Assembly (NCBI GenBank): GCA_003184365.1
Contig: NKYR01000035.1
Location: 124,001 to 188,000, forward strand
Reading direction: 5' to 3'
Length of the DNA stretch: 64,000 bases
Origin: Evernia prunastri
Taxonomy: Eukaryota > Ascomycota > Lecanoromycetes > Lecanorales > Parmeliaceae
Shown: one piece after another, positions 1 through 11,476 of the stretch
Numbering within the stretch: the stretch's first letter is position 1
Layout of the letters: each line of letters begins with the position of its first letter
The notes under the pieces: generated by a model
What the model was told of the DNA's origin: nothing
The model's database searches: none
What the model saw: only the letters and a program-made list of their open reading frames with translations
Program-made: the position numbers and the translations under genes

Positions 1-672
1 CTCGGGGTGGGAGATGGAAACTGCACGGAGGCGAGGCGGAAGTCTGGAGCGAAATAGAAAGAAGCGAGGGTTCAGTGGTTGGTCGTATATATATGTTGCT
101 TTTACGTTCGATTTCGCTTTAGAGGGTTGTGATACAAACTTGGTCGTGTAGAGCAGATGTATATACTTCGTGGGCTAGATGTCGTAACAAGTGGTTCAAG
201 GGATTTGATGTCGTCAAGTCAGCTAAGTATCAAAGTTGACGTGAAAACGCAATGGCTGCTGCTCAATACTGTAATGGCACTGTGTGTGTTGGCCCTACTT
301 CTCGCTCGTACTCTACTGCAGCAAACGAGTAGAATATTGGCAGACCGTCCGTCCACTGAGAGATAGAGTAAGAAAAAATCCGCTCCATGACTGACGGACG
401 GACGGACGGCATCTACATCACATCAGCAAAAGTGGAACGACGAGGTTGGAAAATCAAAAGATCGGTCTGTAAAGTGGCAAAGGCTATGTATGTATGTATG
501 TATGTATGAGCTGTATTGGGTATCGTCCGTTCGTTCCAATTCCCTCGCGCCTGCAATGCATGCTTCAAAGTTCAGAAGCCCCGTGGACGGAGTGCGGCCA
601 ATCGTAACAAATACTCCCCCCCCCCAACCCCCAAACACCACTTCTCCCCGCCAAACACGTTCCACGCCATGC
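1..672. other. intergenic, simple repeats
   Basis: I see no convincing gene. The stretch lies downstream of the BRAP2-like gene. It carries two short microsatellites, a GACG-type run at about 393-409 and a TATG run at about 485-508, plus a C-rich patch near 617. The open frames here lack protein-like character or are antisense to the neighbouring gene. Confidence 0.6.
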
Positions 673-2765
673 TCACTTCTTCCCCTTGCCGCCGCCCTTC
701 TTCTTCCCCTTGCCCTTCGCCTCCTCCCCAACCTCCGGCAGACTGACAGTGCCCTCCCTGACGTCCTGCTCGTCAACGCCGACGGTCTTGAGCTTCTCCA
801 TCCCGCTGATGAAGAAGCCCAGGTCTCGGTTCTGCTCTTCGAGATCCGCTTTCTCCGTCTTGATCGCGTCGAGCTGGGTACCCAGGTGGGCGATGCGGGT
901 CATGAGGGATTCGTTCATGGCTTTCTCATCCCGCCACTCCCTCTCCAGCTTGCGAGCCATGGCTTCGAACTTTTCGGCCTTCCTCGTCGCTCGATCACGG
1001 TCTCTCTCTAATGCCGGTATGGTTTCATTGGCAAGGGCGTCGTGGGAAGCTTTCAGTGTAGCGAGTTCTTCTGCGTTCTTGGTAGATGCTTCTGTAGCTC
1101 TCTCGGCCGACTGGGCGGCTTGGCATGCCTTGTCGGCAGCACGCTCGAGAATTTCCTCAAAATACATGCGTTGGCTGTCAAGCTGGCTTGTCAGTAGATG
1201 TGTGTACTCGAGGCCAATGTTATCCATCTTTTCCCGAGGTACGTAATCGTCGAAATCATCATCATGCGGCTGTTGTGTGTGGGTGGAGGTTGGTGTGAGC
1301 TCCACAAATTTCCCATCTGTCTGATTCTGAACGATACGATGGACGTAACCGTCGGTGGCATAATCCCACACCCGTTGGGTTGTCATGTCCATGGCAAAAC
1401 AATGCTGAGATTGCTCATAATGGCTGAAGGCGTGAGCGGCATCGTATCTCCCGCAGCCAACATTGCCGCAGATGAGGCAGATCCACAGATTAGCATCCGA
1501 GCGGCAGACGCTGCATTCATTGAGGCCGGTGTCTTCTCCCAAGCTTGTGCTGCTGTAATTCCTTTTGCCGAGACCGAGTTCGTCTTGGGTGTAGCGGCAT
1601 ACGGGACAGCCTGATCCACGCCACTTCTGAAGACAGGAGCAGTGGAAGACATGCTGACAGAGGATTGTGAGGAGGCCTGTGGATTCATCCATGCGCTCGA
1701 GGCAGACGGGGCAGGTGGGTAGTTCAATCAAGGACGGCGTGGGTGGGGCGTGAGGTTTAGAAGATCGTGAGCTTGATGAAATGGGAGCTGCTTGAAGGGT
1801 CGAGTTTGTGGAGATGGAAGGTAGTTGCTTCGAGACGGATGGTGTGAAAGGGTCATTGGACATGTCCGGAAAGGAGGCTTCCTGACCAGGTGTCTCATGT
1901 GTCCGGAATTCGATCGACTTGACAAAGACGACATGACAATTCTCAGGCTACATGTTGTCAGCTTTGGCCAGCACATCTCACCCAAGAAGCCTACCTCCAT
2001 GCCATCGAAAGCCTTGCCGTTCCATTCTCTCCTCCACTCTCTGGCATTTCTACCATTCCTGAACTTCATGAGCACCATGTATCGGTTCCCCCTTTCTGTC
2101 CTAATCATTCGGAAATGACTGACGAGATCTCTCGTCTTTTCCCCGACAAAGCCTAAGAAGTCTGATGGCGTAAGATAAGAGGGTACAGCAAGTATGCAGA
2201 GCGTGGTACAGTCTTCGTCTCGAAAGGCTGGCTGTTCAATTTTCTCTTTCCTGGACAACAGCCTCCCGGGCTTTGAGTGCCTAGGGGTCGTAGGCTCATC
2301 GTAGAGGCCGGGTGTTTCTTCAGAGTCTCGGTATAAGCGTACTACACCCCATCCCAGCTCTTCTTGATCAGGGTCACAAGGCTCGTATCTACCCTTCGTA
2401 GCTAGACCTCCAGGACCAGCACTGATGCCGCTGGTGATCTTTCTGCTCGTATCTGTGCTGGCTTCCTGCTTGTCTGAGGTTGCCGCAGAGGCCATAGTGA
2501 TATCTTGAAATGATATCTTGTCGTACCTCCAATCCTGACACACTGAGTGTAAGGTTGCTGGTCCCGTTTCCTTTTCACTGCCAGTGCTGCTACTGGCAAT
2601 TATAGACTGTCCTCCTTCACCATCTGAGTCTGGTACGACCACTTTCGCTGCAGAATCCCCACTATCACGCTGATCTTGTTTCCGGGAGGCTGGCTGGAGC
2701 CGATTTCCCAACAGTGACGCTGAGGCGTCAAGGTCGAAGGCGACGTGGAAGAAAAACGAAGGCAT
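673..2765 (-). CDS. BRAP2/ETP1-like RING and UBP-zinc-finger ubiquitin ligase
   Basis: Two exons, 2765-1995 and 1947-673, give 681 residues. The 47-base intron 1948-1994 (GT-AG) sits inside the BRAP2 domain; splicing restores the family motif ending CHVVFVKSIEF. Domain order: BRAP2 RNP-like domain from about residue 185 to 280; C3HC4 RING at about 336-376 (CPVC ... CQHVFHCSC ... CPVC); UBP zinc finger at about 400-460 (CSVC, CGNVGCGRY, HCFAMD); a long C-terminal coiled coil; and a Lys/Gly-rich tail. Yeast Etp1 and human BRAP are cytoplasmic E3-type proteins that bind ubiquitin through the UBP finger and act in stress or Ras signalling. The first Met (MPSFFFHVAFDLD) fits fungal homologues. The neighbouring polyubiquitin gene is on the same strand, but no joint regulation is shown. 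Confidence 0.93.
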
Positions 2766-3174
2766 TGGTGATCTGCTTCAGTAGTATCATCTTTGGAGTT
2801 TGCAGCAAATGCTGACCTGAATGTTGAGAGGCCAGTGTTGAAAAAGACAGGTGGGGATGCTCATGGAAGACGAGCAAATCAAAGTGGCAAAGGCTTGCGA
2901 AACGGCAAACACATGGGTACGCCTTATTGTTGGGAAGGGGGTGGGGGAAGGGGATAATTACTGATCGTACGTCTACAAATCACATTTGTAACATTAAATG
3001 AGGAGAGATGTACCAGAAGTTTTTGATACTAATCTGGCCTACATGATGCCGCTGCCACAAGGACAACCACCATTAACATGACCTTCATAAGATGAACCCG
3101 TGAAAGCTCCCGCTAATGAGCATAATGATGACAGCAAAAGAGCAAAACTCCGCCTCCCTGAAAATGATCATCGC
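2766..3174. other. intergenic between BRAP2-like and polyubiquitin genes
   Basis: This is promoter and leader of the BRAP2-like gene and 3' flank of the polyubiquitin gene, both on the minus strand. I see no further gene, RNA or repeat. Confidence 0.5.
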
Positions 3175-4216
3175 CTATTGTCCACCACGAAGTCTCAGAA
3201 CCAAGTGCAGGGTGCTCTCCTTCTGGATGTTGTAGTCTGACAGAGTACGCCCATCCTCCAATTGCTTACCCGCAAAAATCAAGCGTTGCTGATCCGGTGG
3301 GATACCCTCCTTGTCTTGAATCTTCGCTTTGACATTGTCGATGGTATCTGATGACTCAACTTCTAATGTGATGGTCTTCCCCGTCAAAGTCTTGACGAAG
3401 ATCTGCATCCCACCTCGTAACCGTAGGACTAAGTGTAGTGTAGACTCCTTCTGGATGTTGTAATCTGAGAGGGTACGGCCATCTTCGAGTTGCTTGCCGG
3501 CAAAGATCAATCGCTGCTGGTCTGGTGGGATGCCCTCTTTGTCCTGAATCTTGGCTTTGACGTTGTCAATTGTGTCTGAGGATTCGACTTCGAGTGTGAT
3601 GGTCTTGCCGGTTAGAGTCTTGACGAAGATTTGCATACCACCACGAAGACGGAGGACGAGATGAAGAGTAGATTCTTTTTGGATATTGTAGTCGGATAGA
3701 GTGCGACCATCTTCGAGCTGCTTGCCGGCAAAGATAAGACGCTGTTGGTCAGGAGGAATGCCTTCCTTGTCCTGTATCTTTGCCTTCACATTGTCGATGG
3801 TGTCCGAGGACTCCACCTCCAAGGTGATGGTCTTACCGGTGAGGGTCTTAACGACTGTAGTTTTATTAGTGTTGGGAACTAAGATCAAGCAGACATGGGT
3901 GATGTCTCACAAATTTGCATGCCTCCACGCAGACGGAGAACCAAGTGAAGGGTGGATTCCTTCTGGATGTTGTAATCAGAAAGAGTACGGCCGTCCTCCA
4001 ACTGTTTCCCAGCGAAAATGAGACGCTGTTGATCCGGAGGAATGCCTTCCTTATCCTGAATCTTCGCCTTTACATTGTCGATGGTATCACTAGACTCAAC
4101 CTCGAGGGTGATGGTCTTGCCGGTGACTAAAGGCTGTGTTAGTAGATACAGATGAAGCGATGAGGCAGCAGCTTCAAGAGCGGGGTCAGCTTACGAGTCT
4201 TGACAAAGATTTGCAT
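3175..4216 (-). CDS. polyubiquitin precursor, four tandem units
   Basis: Exons 4216-4195, 4126-3911 and 3854-3175 (introns of 68 and 56 bases) encode 305 residues: four 76-residue ubiquitin units head to tail plus one terminal Gln that blocks the last Gly-Gly until it is processed. Each unit starts MQIFVKTLTGK and ends LRLRGG, and all the conserved lysines seen in ubiquitin are present. Deubiquitinases cut the precursor into monomers used for protein tagging. Intron 1 splits codon 8 of unit 1 and intron 2 splits codon 4 of unit 2, so the second intron lies inside a repeat unit. Synonymous codons differ between the units. The leader upstream is pyrimidine-rich on the coding strand, as in strongly expressed fungal genes. 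Equivalent to yeast UBI4, which is stress-induced. Confidence 0.98.
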
Positions 4217-5052
4217 GATTGTTGTTGTCCGAGAGAAGTAGTTGATGAGAAGTTGATGGAAGATGAAGTTGGAAGTAAGTGTGGGTAGTGGTTGTATGTG
4301 GCTTTATGGTGGAAGTAGGTAGTTGTAGGAAGGAAGGAAAGAGGTGTAGCGGAAGAAGCGGTTTTGTAGTCGAGTTGGATGACACAGCCTTGGCGCTAGT
4401 GAAAGTATCAAGCTCAAGTCGGCTGGAAGTGGCGAGAATCTTCCACACTTTTACCTCTCAACACATCACATCACTTCTGCAACACATTCTTTGTCACTCC
4501 ATTACCGCCACTCATTGTGAACTTCACTCGAGAACAATCCTGATCGATTGTAATCACTACCGATAGTTTAGCTATCTTGGTCGGAGATGTCTACTCATTA
4601 GATGCCCGTTCTTACATTGATTCTTTCTAACACAAGAAAATTCACTGATTTTTCTGTTTACTGCTTGGTTGACACGTGCTTTCACGAACGATGAATATGC
4701 CTAGTGTGGATTGACACTCCTTCGTGAGCAAGAAGCGCACAGTATTTGTTTGGCTATAGCTCGGGCTCGACGCCCTGAACTTTTGGAGACAAGCTGCTAC
4801 TCAGAAAGGAAAGAGATCGTAAATCCAGAAAGCTTCCATATCTACCATGACTCCCATGATCATTAAACGTCTAGATCGCTGGAGATGTCATGAGATGGTG
4901 GTACATCTGCAATTCATGTTGCGCCATCATCGTTGAGAGAAAGACTTGCTCCATCTGCAATGTAAAATCGTAAAGAAACCATTTCTTTTCATTCCATTCC
5001 ATTCCGTTCCATTACTGTCATGAGACCGTAATATATCATCGTAACGTAATTC
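4217..5052. promoter_or_regulatory. polyubiquitin upstream region
   Basis: On the minus strand the ~230 bases before the ubiquitin start are rich in C and T with few G, a leader composition common in highly expressed fungal genes. At about 4436-4443 there is a GAAnnTTC-type pair of inverted triplets, the minimal heat-shock-factor unit; one such match can occur by chance. The rest (about 4570-5052) shows no gene. The Zn2Cys6 gene ends at 5053. Confidence 0.3.
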
Positions 5053-7557
5053 TTAGCAGGCAGAAGCACGAATGACAAGCTTCGAAGTGAATTTGCCACA
5101 TAAAGAGTCAAAATCGTCTCGGTCAAAGGTCGTATCACATCGAGATCGTAAATAATTATCTGCAATGGACGTAAGCAATCAAATAACGCTACCATTGAGC
5201 CAGAGTGACCTACCATGGCGCGTTACATGTTGGCGGACTTCCGTCAAGGCTTCGCATACAGCTGGGTTCGAGTTCAACAGATGGTGGTGCTTTCGAGTTT
5301 CCCATTCTTGGAAAGACGGCAGCTTCTGAGAAATAGCGGAAAAGAGGCCAACGATGACGCCAACAGGGGTGGATTCCATGTCGTGGCAGAACTTGCTGAC
5401 AACCTCCTTGTCCTTTTTGGGGTCAGCGATGTCGAAAAGAAAGTGAGTGGTGAGATGAGCTTACAGGAATCCGGTAATGGCAATCAAATTGCATCTCTTC
5501 CCACACTGAGAGCAGAATCGCAGCCACCATGAAAATAGTGGGCCAATTTCTCAGCTTGTCTTTTGTGTAGACACTCGAATACAGATGAGATAATTCTTCC
5601 AGAACCTCCTTTTGTAATTCTCGCCACATCGTCGCCATGGCATCCTTGATCTGGAAATTGATCATGACTGGAGCAACCGTCTTACCGCAGAATTTGGAGG
5701 TGCTATCGTTGATCCTGCCAAGGAAACCTTCTTCCTCTGGTATACCCTCGACCATGGTCACATGCTGGGTGAGGTTGTAGGCAATCAGCAGCTTCAAGCA
5801 TTTCCGAATGACTGGTGTCCTCTCGCGACACCAGTACCGGTAGGCTGTCTTGAGCATTTGAGTGAGAAACGGAGTGCCATCGAAGTACTCATCCACGAAC
5901 TCCACGAAGCCGCCGTCAATGTGGTTGTCAAGGTACTCTGACAATATGGCGGCAGGAATACCTTCTACGCCGCACGAGAGTTTCGCAGTGTTCACCGAAT
6001 GCTCAGAAGGGAAATCTAATATCGTCTCTACCCAGTCCAAGCCAAAACAACTTTCGTCGCGGACGAACACTTCACGAGCCCGAACTGGCAACATGTGACC
6101 GTAGCCGTGGGTAATGAACAGAGTCCGCTCTTGTTCCGCGAAACCCTTGATGTTGCATATGGAGAAACCGAGACTAACATGACGCTCGTAGTCCGCTCTC
6201 CAATCCTTCATGAAGTAGGCCACCTCTTTTATATCTATCCGGGTACAAGGGACTTGCCATAAGCGGGCGTGAGAGGGTTGACATCCTTCGCATGGCTCTC
6301 CAGTATCACACTTGAGCTTCATTAGTCGCTGCGAATGTTCGGAAGCTTGGGCCCACTTACGGTCTTCTTGAGGAATTTGCAGCGGATACAAGCTCCCAGC
6401 TTTCTGATTTCGGACGCCTGTTTTCTTTGCTCCGGCCGCAATGGACCTTTCCTCCGTCCTACACGCTTCTCTGTGTCAACCTTGGGAGCCTGCGGCTGCC
6501 TTCGTATCGTTGGCTTTGTCGCTTTGCTGTTCGAGTTCTTCTTGACTGCTTGGCGCTTTCCTGGAGGCGATACCCGTCCTGTTGAGGTTGGAGACCGCTG
6601 TGGAGACGAGGAGGTCTTGATTCTGATCGGCTGAGCTACTGCAGAGGTGACGATGGTTGAGCGAGTATGCTGCTCTTGTTCTTGCTTAATTGGGGGTGAA
6701 CCTGCCAAGAAGTCCGTACGAGCGTGGTGAAAATCCATGTCACTTAGGCTGGTTGAATGGTCACTGGATGGTGAACCGATTGCATGTTGCGGTAAGTTGA
6801 TGTAGCTACCCCATGATTGGCGTGATTGGCGTTCGACATCGGAGTAGGATGAATCTGAGAATGTCCGCCCATGAAGTGTTTGTTCGGGGTTGAAGATGTT
6901 GCCTGTGTGCGGATCTTGGAACGATCCGCCCAGAGTCTGCTGGTGGTATTCTACCGAGTTCCACCCATTGTCACTACTCGAGAGCGATCGGACCTCCAAA
7001 GACGTATCTGTAGGAGAGGTTGGTAGATTCGGATGCGGCAAGTTCATGTCTGGCAGGCCGTTGGACAAGGGATAGTTGACGAGATCATTTGAGAGATCTT
7101 GCCAATCAAAGGGAATGCTGCCGTCCATCGCGCCTGCGAGGGGGAAATAGGTGTTCGAGTCGTACTGCACCTGAGGGACATAGTCGGTTGGTGATGTCTG
7201 GTAGGGCATTGTGTATATCGGGTCGGGGGCGAATTGCTGAGGGTAGGTGTCCAAGGGATAGGCAAACTGTTGGGCTGGAGATTGCTGGTGGAGCCGCCAG
7301 TCTGGTATATAGCTTTGAGACTGACTTATCGGTTGGTCGTACGCTTGCGTTAGACTTTGAAGTGGAGTCGTTGACCGCTTCATGATATTCGAGGGTTTGG
7401 TGTTGGCATTTTGGTGAAGTGGTGCGGACCGTGAAGCATTTGGGTCGGCCGGAATGGCAATCGGCCAGCTTACTCGCGATGTGTAGGGGTATCGCATACC
7501 TGTTGGGTCGAAGTCGAAGCCAGCAAGGCCATCCGGAGACAAGTCCTGGTCGGCCAT
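5053..7557 (-). CDS. Zn2Cys6 (zinc cluster) transcription regulator
   Basis: Four exons (7557-6361, 6310-5465, 5412-5214, 5159-5053) give 782 residues. The first intron splits the zinc cluster; joining gives CIRCKFLKKTCDTGEPCEGC followed, 11 residues on, by the sixth Cys, the fungal binuclear cluster spacing C-x2-C-x6-C-x5-C-x2-C-x11-C. Unusually for the class the cluster is central, at about residues 387-419, after a ~380-residue Pro/Ser/Gln/Tyr-rich region likely to be disordered and perhaps activating. After it comes a helical region starting near VPCTRIDIKEVAYF. The start at 7557 (MADQDLSPDG) was preferred because the frame continues upstream only through an Arg/Leu-repeat stretch that looks like leader. 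Fungal proteins of this layout are conserved, but targets are unknown to me. The last exon (C-terminus KLVIRASAC) rests on one splice choice. Confidence 0.88.
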
Positions 7558-9734
7558 GGTGGGCCGGCTAAGGTTTGGAATTAATGTTTTTTTTCTTCTT
7601 CTTCCTTCTTCTTTCCCCTGTGTCCTCCCCTTTTTCTTCCCCCCGCTTGTGGGGTTGGAATCAATAATAGGAGTAGTGTGCTGTGTCGAGAGGATGCGGA
7701 GAAGAAGGCGAAGGCGAAGGCGAAGGCGGCATGATGGATCAGAGGATGATGAGCGGTGTCTGACCAAGGAGAATGAGGAGAAGGTTAGTAAAGGGCCGGC
7801 GGAGAGCGGGTGATGATCATTGATTATTGTCCCTAAGTTATTTTTTTCCCTTAATTTTTCTTCTCCCCATATTTTTGGTTTTATCACTCACTCACTCATT
7901 CAACTCATTTTACTCTTTCACACCCTTTTCACCCATTTGAATTATTATTTCCCAGTCATCCTTCAATTTCAAAATGGTTGAAGGCTCCAAATTCTTAGAT
8001 GCATTAACGAGCAGGAAGAGCGGTGAGGCATATGCACGCCAAAATGTAAACTGATTAAATTGATAGGGTGGGTTGTGCCAAGTAAAAGGTGGGGTAAGCG
8101 GTACTCGCATTGGCTGGACTGCTGGACTGCTGGACTGCTGGACAAGGCAGGGATCTGCCTCATGTACCTAAGGTACGTAAGGTTAGGTATCCTATCATCC
8201 ATCATCCAGCAAATATCGGCCTTGTACCGCTCCGAGGAACTTCATGCAACTCGCTCGAGGGAGACCACTCCGCTTCTACTTGAACCCTTTCGCTGACCCT
8301 AATTTAAAAAGTTACGAGTACCCAGGTATCTATTCCAATATCTTCCTTGATCTTCCATCTACCTACCTGATCTACATTCTTCTACCTATTTGACACGAGG
8401 AAAAAAGGCATGGACGGAATATCATGGCGACTGCAAGGGATAGAGCACGAACGACACACATCATCCACATGTTTGGGAAGCACGAGTACATAATAGAGTA
8501 CTATCGGAACTCATCCCTTGCATTAGAGTAGTAACCGCTGAAACGCTGAAAATTGAAATCATGACTCTACCTATCTCCGAAAGTATAAGCGTACCCTTCG
8601 ACCAAGATGCGAACAGAGGGAGGTACCAGGGAGAGAGTAAGATACCAGACGAGAAAAGATTTAGTAGGTATAAAGGGTTCGACGCATAGTACCCGGGCTC
8701 AAAGGATTATAGCCTGCGCGGTAAGTGCTGACATGATGAAATGGCTGAAAGGTAGCGCCCACCAAAAACCCATGGCGTTGGTGCAGGCGGGAGCAAACGA
8801 GGAGAGATTTCCTTATAATTCACGGGGTTGGCCGAAAGGTAGCTACCATTATAACTACCGGCTTTAGTGTGGAGGGAAAAGACGAAATGGAGACCCTGCC
8901 CCTAATCTCAACAACAGTTGAGACAAACTGCTTGTGTAAAGAGAGACATGCTGACTCGTAACCAAACCGAGACCGCAGGGACAATCTGAACGTGAGAGAG
9001 TGATAGAGGTACTTCTTCCACAGAGTAGTCGCCATCAAGGTAGAGTAGGATGTCGTATGCTTGACTTACTGATGGCTTATGGTGGCTTGTCCCTTGCTAT
9101 GGTACCTTGATATTTCGAATGAGGGTAGGAAAAGCGTGCCATACAAACATCTGCGCCGCTTCGAGTTGCATATTGGAGACAGATCTGGGTTGAGCCAAAC
9201 ATCTGGACCCATCCGATATCCCAGCCACATTTTGCTTTGTCACCGAGCTGCATGTTATTAGACAAAAAGATTGGTTACATCGCCACATTTGCCATGTGGT
9301 TTGACGGCGTATGCCCGATAGCTCGAGTTCTCTCCACTCTCAGAGAAGGTGAACATGATCATGGCATTGGGAAGTGGTGGCAAGAACCAAGAGAACCGTA
9401 GATGGAGGTTACGAGGAAGGCTTGTCCTTGTAGGGCTGAGATTTCATAGTTTGGAGGGGTTACTCCGTTCCGCAGCACGCTTCGTCGTTTGAAGAAGAAG
9501 TTTGTAGCACAAGATGTTGCTCTGTTGATGCCTCTCTGATCTAGTTTGCCGAAGCCGACCCAAGATCTCCGAAGAACAATAGCAAGCAATGTCTCAGTTC
9601 CGTTAGCGTCATGAGGAATGAAGGTAAAGTCGAAACGGCCCAAAGTCATCTTTCGAGGTCGCAGGATTTTGTCCGTCCAACAGCACCTGAGAAGTAGTGA
9701 CGAGCGGATTTTGGGAAGCAAAAACACCAGGAAA
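7558..9734. other. long intergenic region, promoter side of two divergent genes
   Basis: About 2.2 kb separates the divergent Zn2Cys6 and RAM1 genes. The first ~330 bases stay open in frame with the Zn2Cys6 gene and contain a GCGAAG hexamer run at about 7705-7730 and long T/C runs. A 9-base motif (GCTGGACT-type) repeats about three to four times at 8110-8142. I find no convincing gene, tRNA or transposon here. Confidence 0.45.
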
Positions 9735-11476
9735 ATGGCACCCGTTGAGAATGCCATACCCACAGCTGTGGAGGAGCAGCAGGTGGAATTGATACCGCGG
9801 GATAACCTCGAGGAACTAAGCCTTCAGGAACATGCGATGGCCAGGAACGCCACAGATGAGTTCTCTGTACCCGAATTATTCACATCCTTACCGCCCATCA
9901 AAGACGGCTTAGTCACAAACACATCGATTGCACAAGACGAGACAGCTAGACACTGTCTACCACTTCATGCTGGCACCAACAGAAGCTTATTTAAACTAAA
10001 CTTACACGGCATTCCTAGATTGAATCAAGAAGACCACGTCGAATTTTTGACTGACGCAATACAAAACGCAAAACACATACCTTACGATGCTCTCCGGCCA
10101 TGGCTTGTTTACTGGTCTTTAATTGGCCTCAGTGTACTTGGGGAAGATCTGGAGAAATGGCGAGACAGAGTCTTGGAAACCTTCTCGCCCATGCAGAATG
10201 CAAGTGGAGGTTTTGGCGGCGGTCATGGCCAGACTTCGCATGCTGCCCCTTCTTATGCTGTCGTCTTGAGTCTTGCAATGGTCGGTGGAAGCAAGGGCTT
10301 GGAAATGATTGATCGGCGGGCTTTGTGAGTACTCCTGGGCTCTAGCAGCATTCGATCAATGACATAATTTACTCTCGCATGTAGATGGAGATGGCTTGGC
10401 GAGCTAAAGCAGAGTGACGGCGGTTTCAGGATGAGTGTCGGTGGCGAGGAAGATGTACGGTAAGGTCTCCACAAAACTGCGTATCTTGAGGTCAATGCTT
10501 ATGAGTATAGCGGGGCATATTGTACAATGACCATCATTTCCTTACTTGCAATACCTCTAGAACTTCCACCGAACGCTCCTGCGCGAGCAAGCGGATTTAC
10601 ATCGTTTTTGGATGGACTGCCGGAATACCTATCTCGGTGTACGAGATGATGCTCAAGTCTTATGTGCTATGAACTGATTCGTGCAATCAGGCCAAACATT
10701 CGAAGGTGGTGTGTCTGGTGCTCCGCAAACTGAAGCTCATGGCGCATATGCATTCTGTGTACTTGCATGCTTGTGCATTCTCGGGCCCCCACACATAATT
10801 ATTCCGAAGTGCGCTGGTACCTACCACCAACCGAAGATCTCGGTTTGCTAATGCATCAAAGGTATCTGAATCTACCACTACTAATATCTTGGCTCTCTGC
10901 GCGACAACATGCACCAGAAGGCGGCTTCTCTGGTCGGACGAATAAGCTTGTCGATGGATGCTACAGCCACTGGGTTGGCGGCTGCTGGCCCCTGATAGAA
11001 GCAGCCTTGAATGGACCTCAGACATCGACCTCGGTTATCAAGCCAAAGATCTCGAGTCTTTTCAGCAAAGAAGGGTTGATTCGATACATATTGTCATGCT
11101 GCCAGGAGGAAAGTGGGGGGTTGAGAGACAAACCTAGCGCGTGAGTGGCACTAATAGTGAGATCCCACGCTGTGCGAAATTGACACCGCTTGCTAGATAC
11201 CCGGACGCATATCATTCATGCTATGTATTGGCAGGCTTAAGCTCTACACAGTATTACAATTACTTCACCGGCGTTTCTGATGACGCGAGGACCGTCAACT
11301 CACTGGACTCGGCTCTGCGGTGGAGCCGGTCAGCGATATCTTCTGGAGAGGAGAGCGGTAGTGAGAATTTCGTTGATGCGGAAGATACCCTGGAACCTTT
11401 ACATCCAATTTTCGTAATCCCGTGGGCCGCTGTAGAACGATGTTCGAAACTGTTCAGCCAGAAGACGGGGTTTTGA
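9735..11476 (+). CDS. RAM1: protein farnesyltransferase subunit beta
   Basis: Six exons (9735-10324, 10385-10459, 10511-10638, 10691-10808, 10862-11140, 11197-11476) encode 489 residues. This is the catalytic-side subunit of the heterodimer that attaches farnesyl to CaaX-box proteins such as Ras and fungal mating pheromone. The alpha-alpha barrel repeats show as GGFGGGHGQTSH, SDGGFRM..GGEEDVRGAYC, TFEGGVSGAP, PEGGFSGRTNK and GGLRDKP. The zinc ligands expected from the rat enzyme (Asp, Cys, His) correspond to D335 and C337 in LVDGCYSHW and H403 in YPDAYHSCY. All five introns are 51-60 bases and join these motifs without loss. An N-terminal extension of about 60 residues before the barrel is normal in fungi. 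The enzyme should be functional. Confidence 0.96.
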
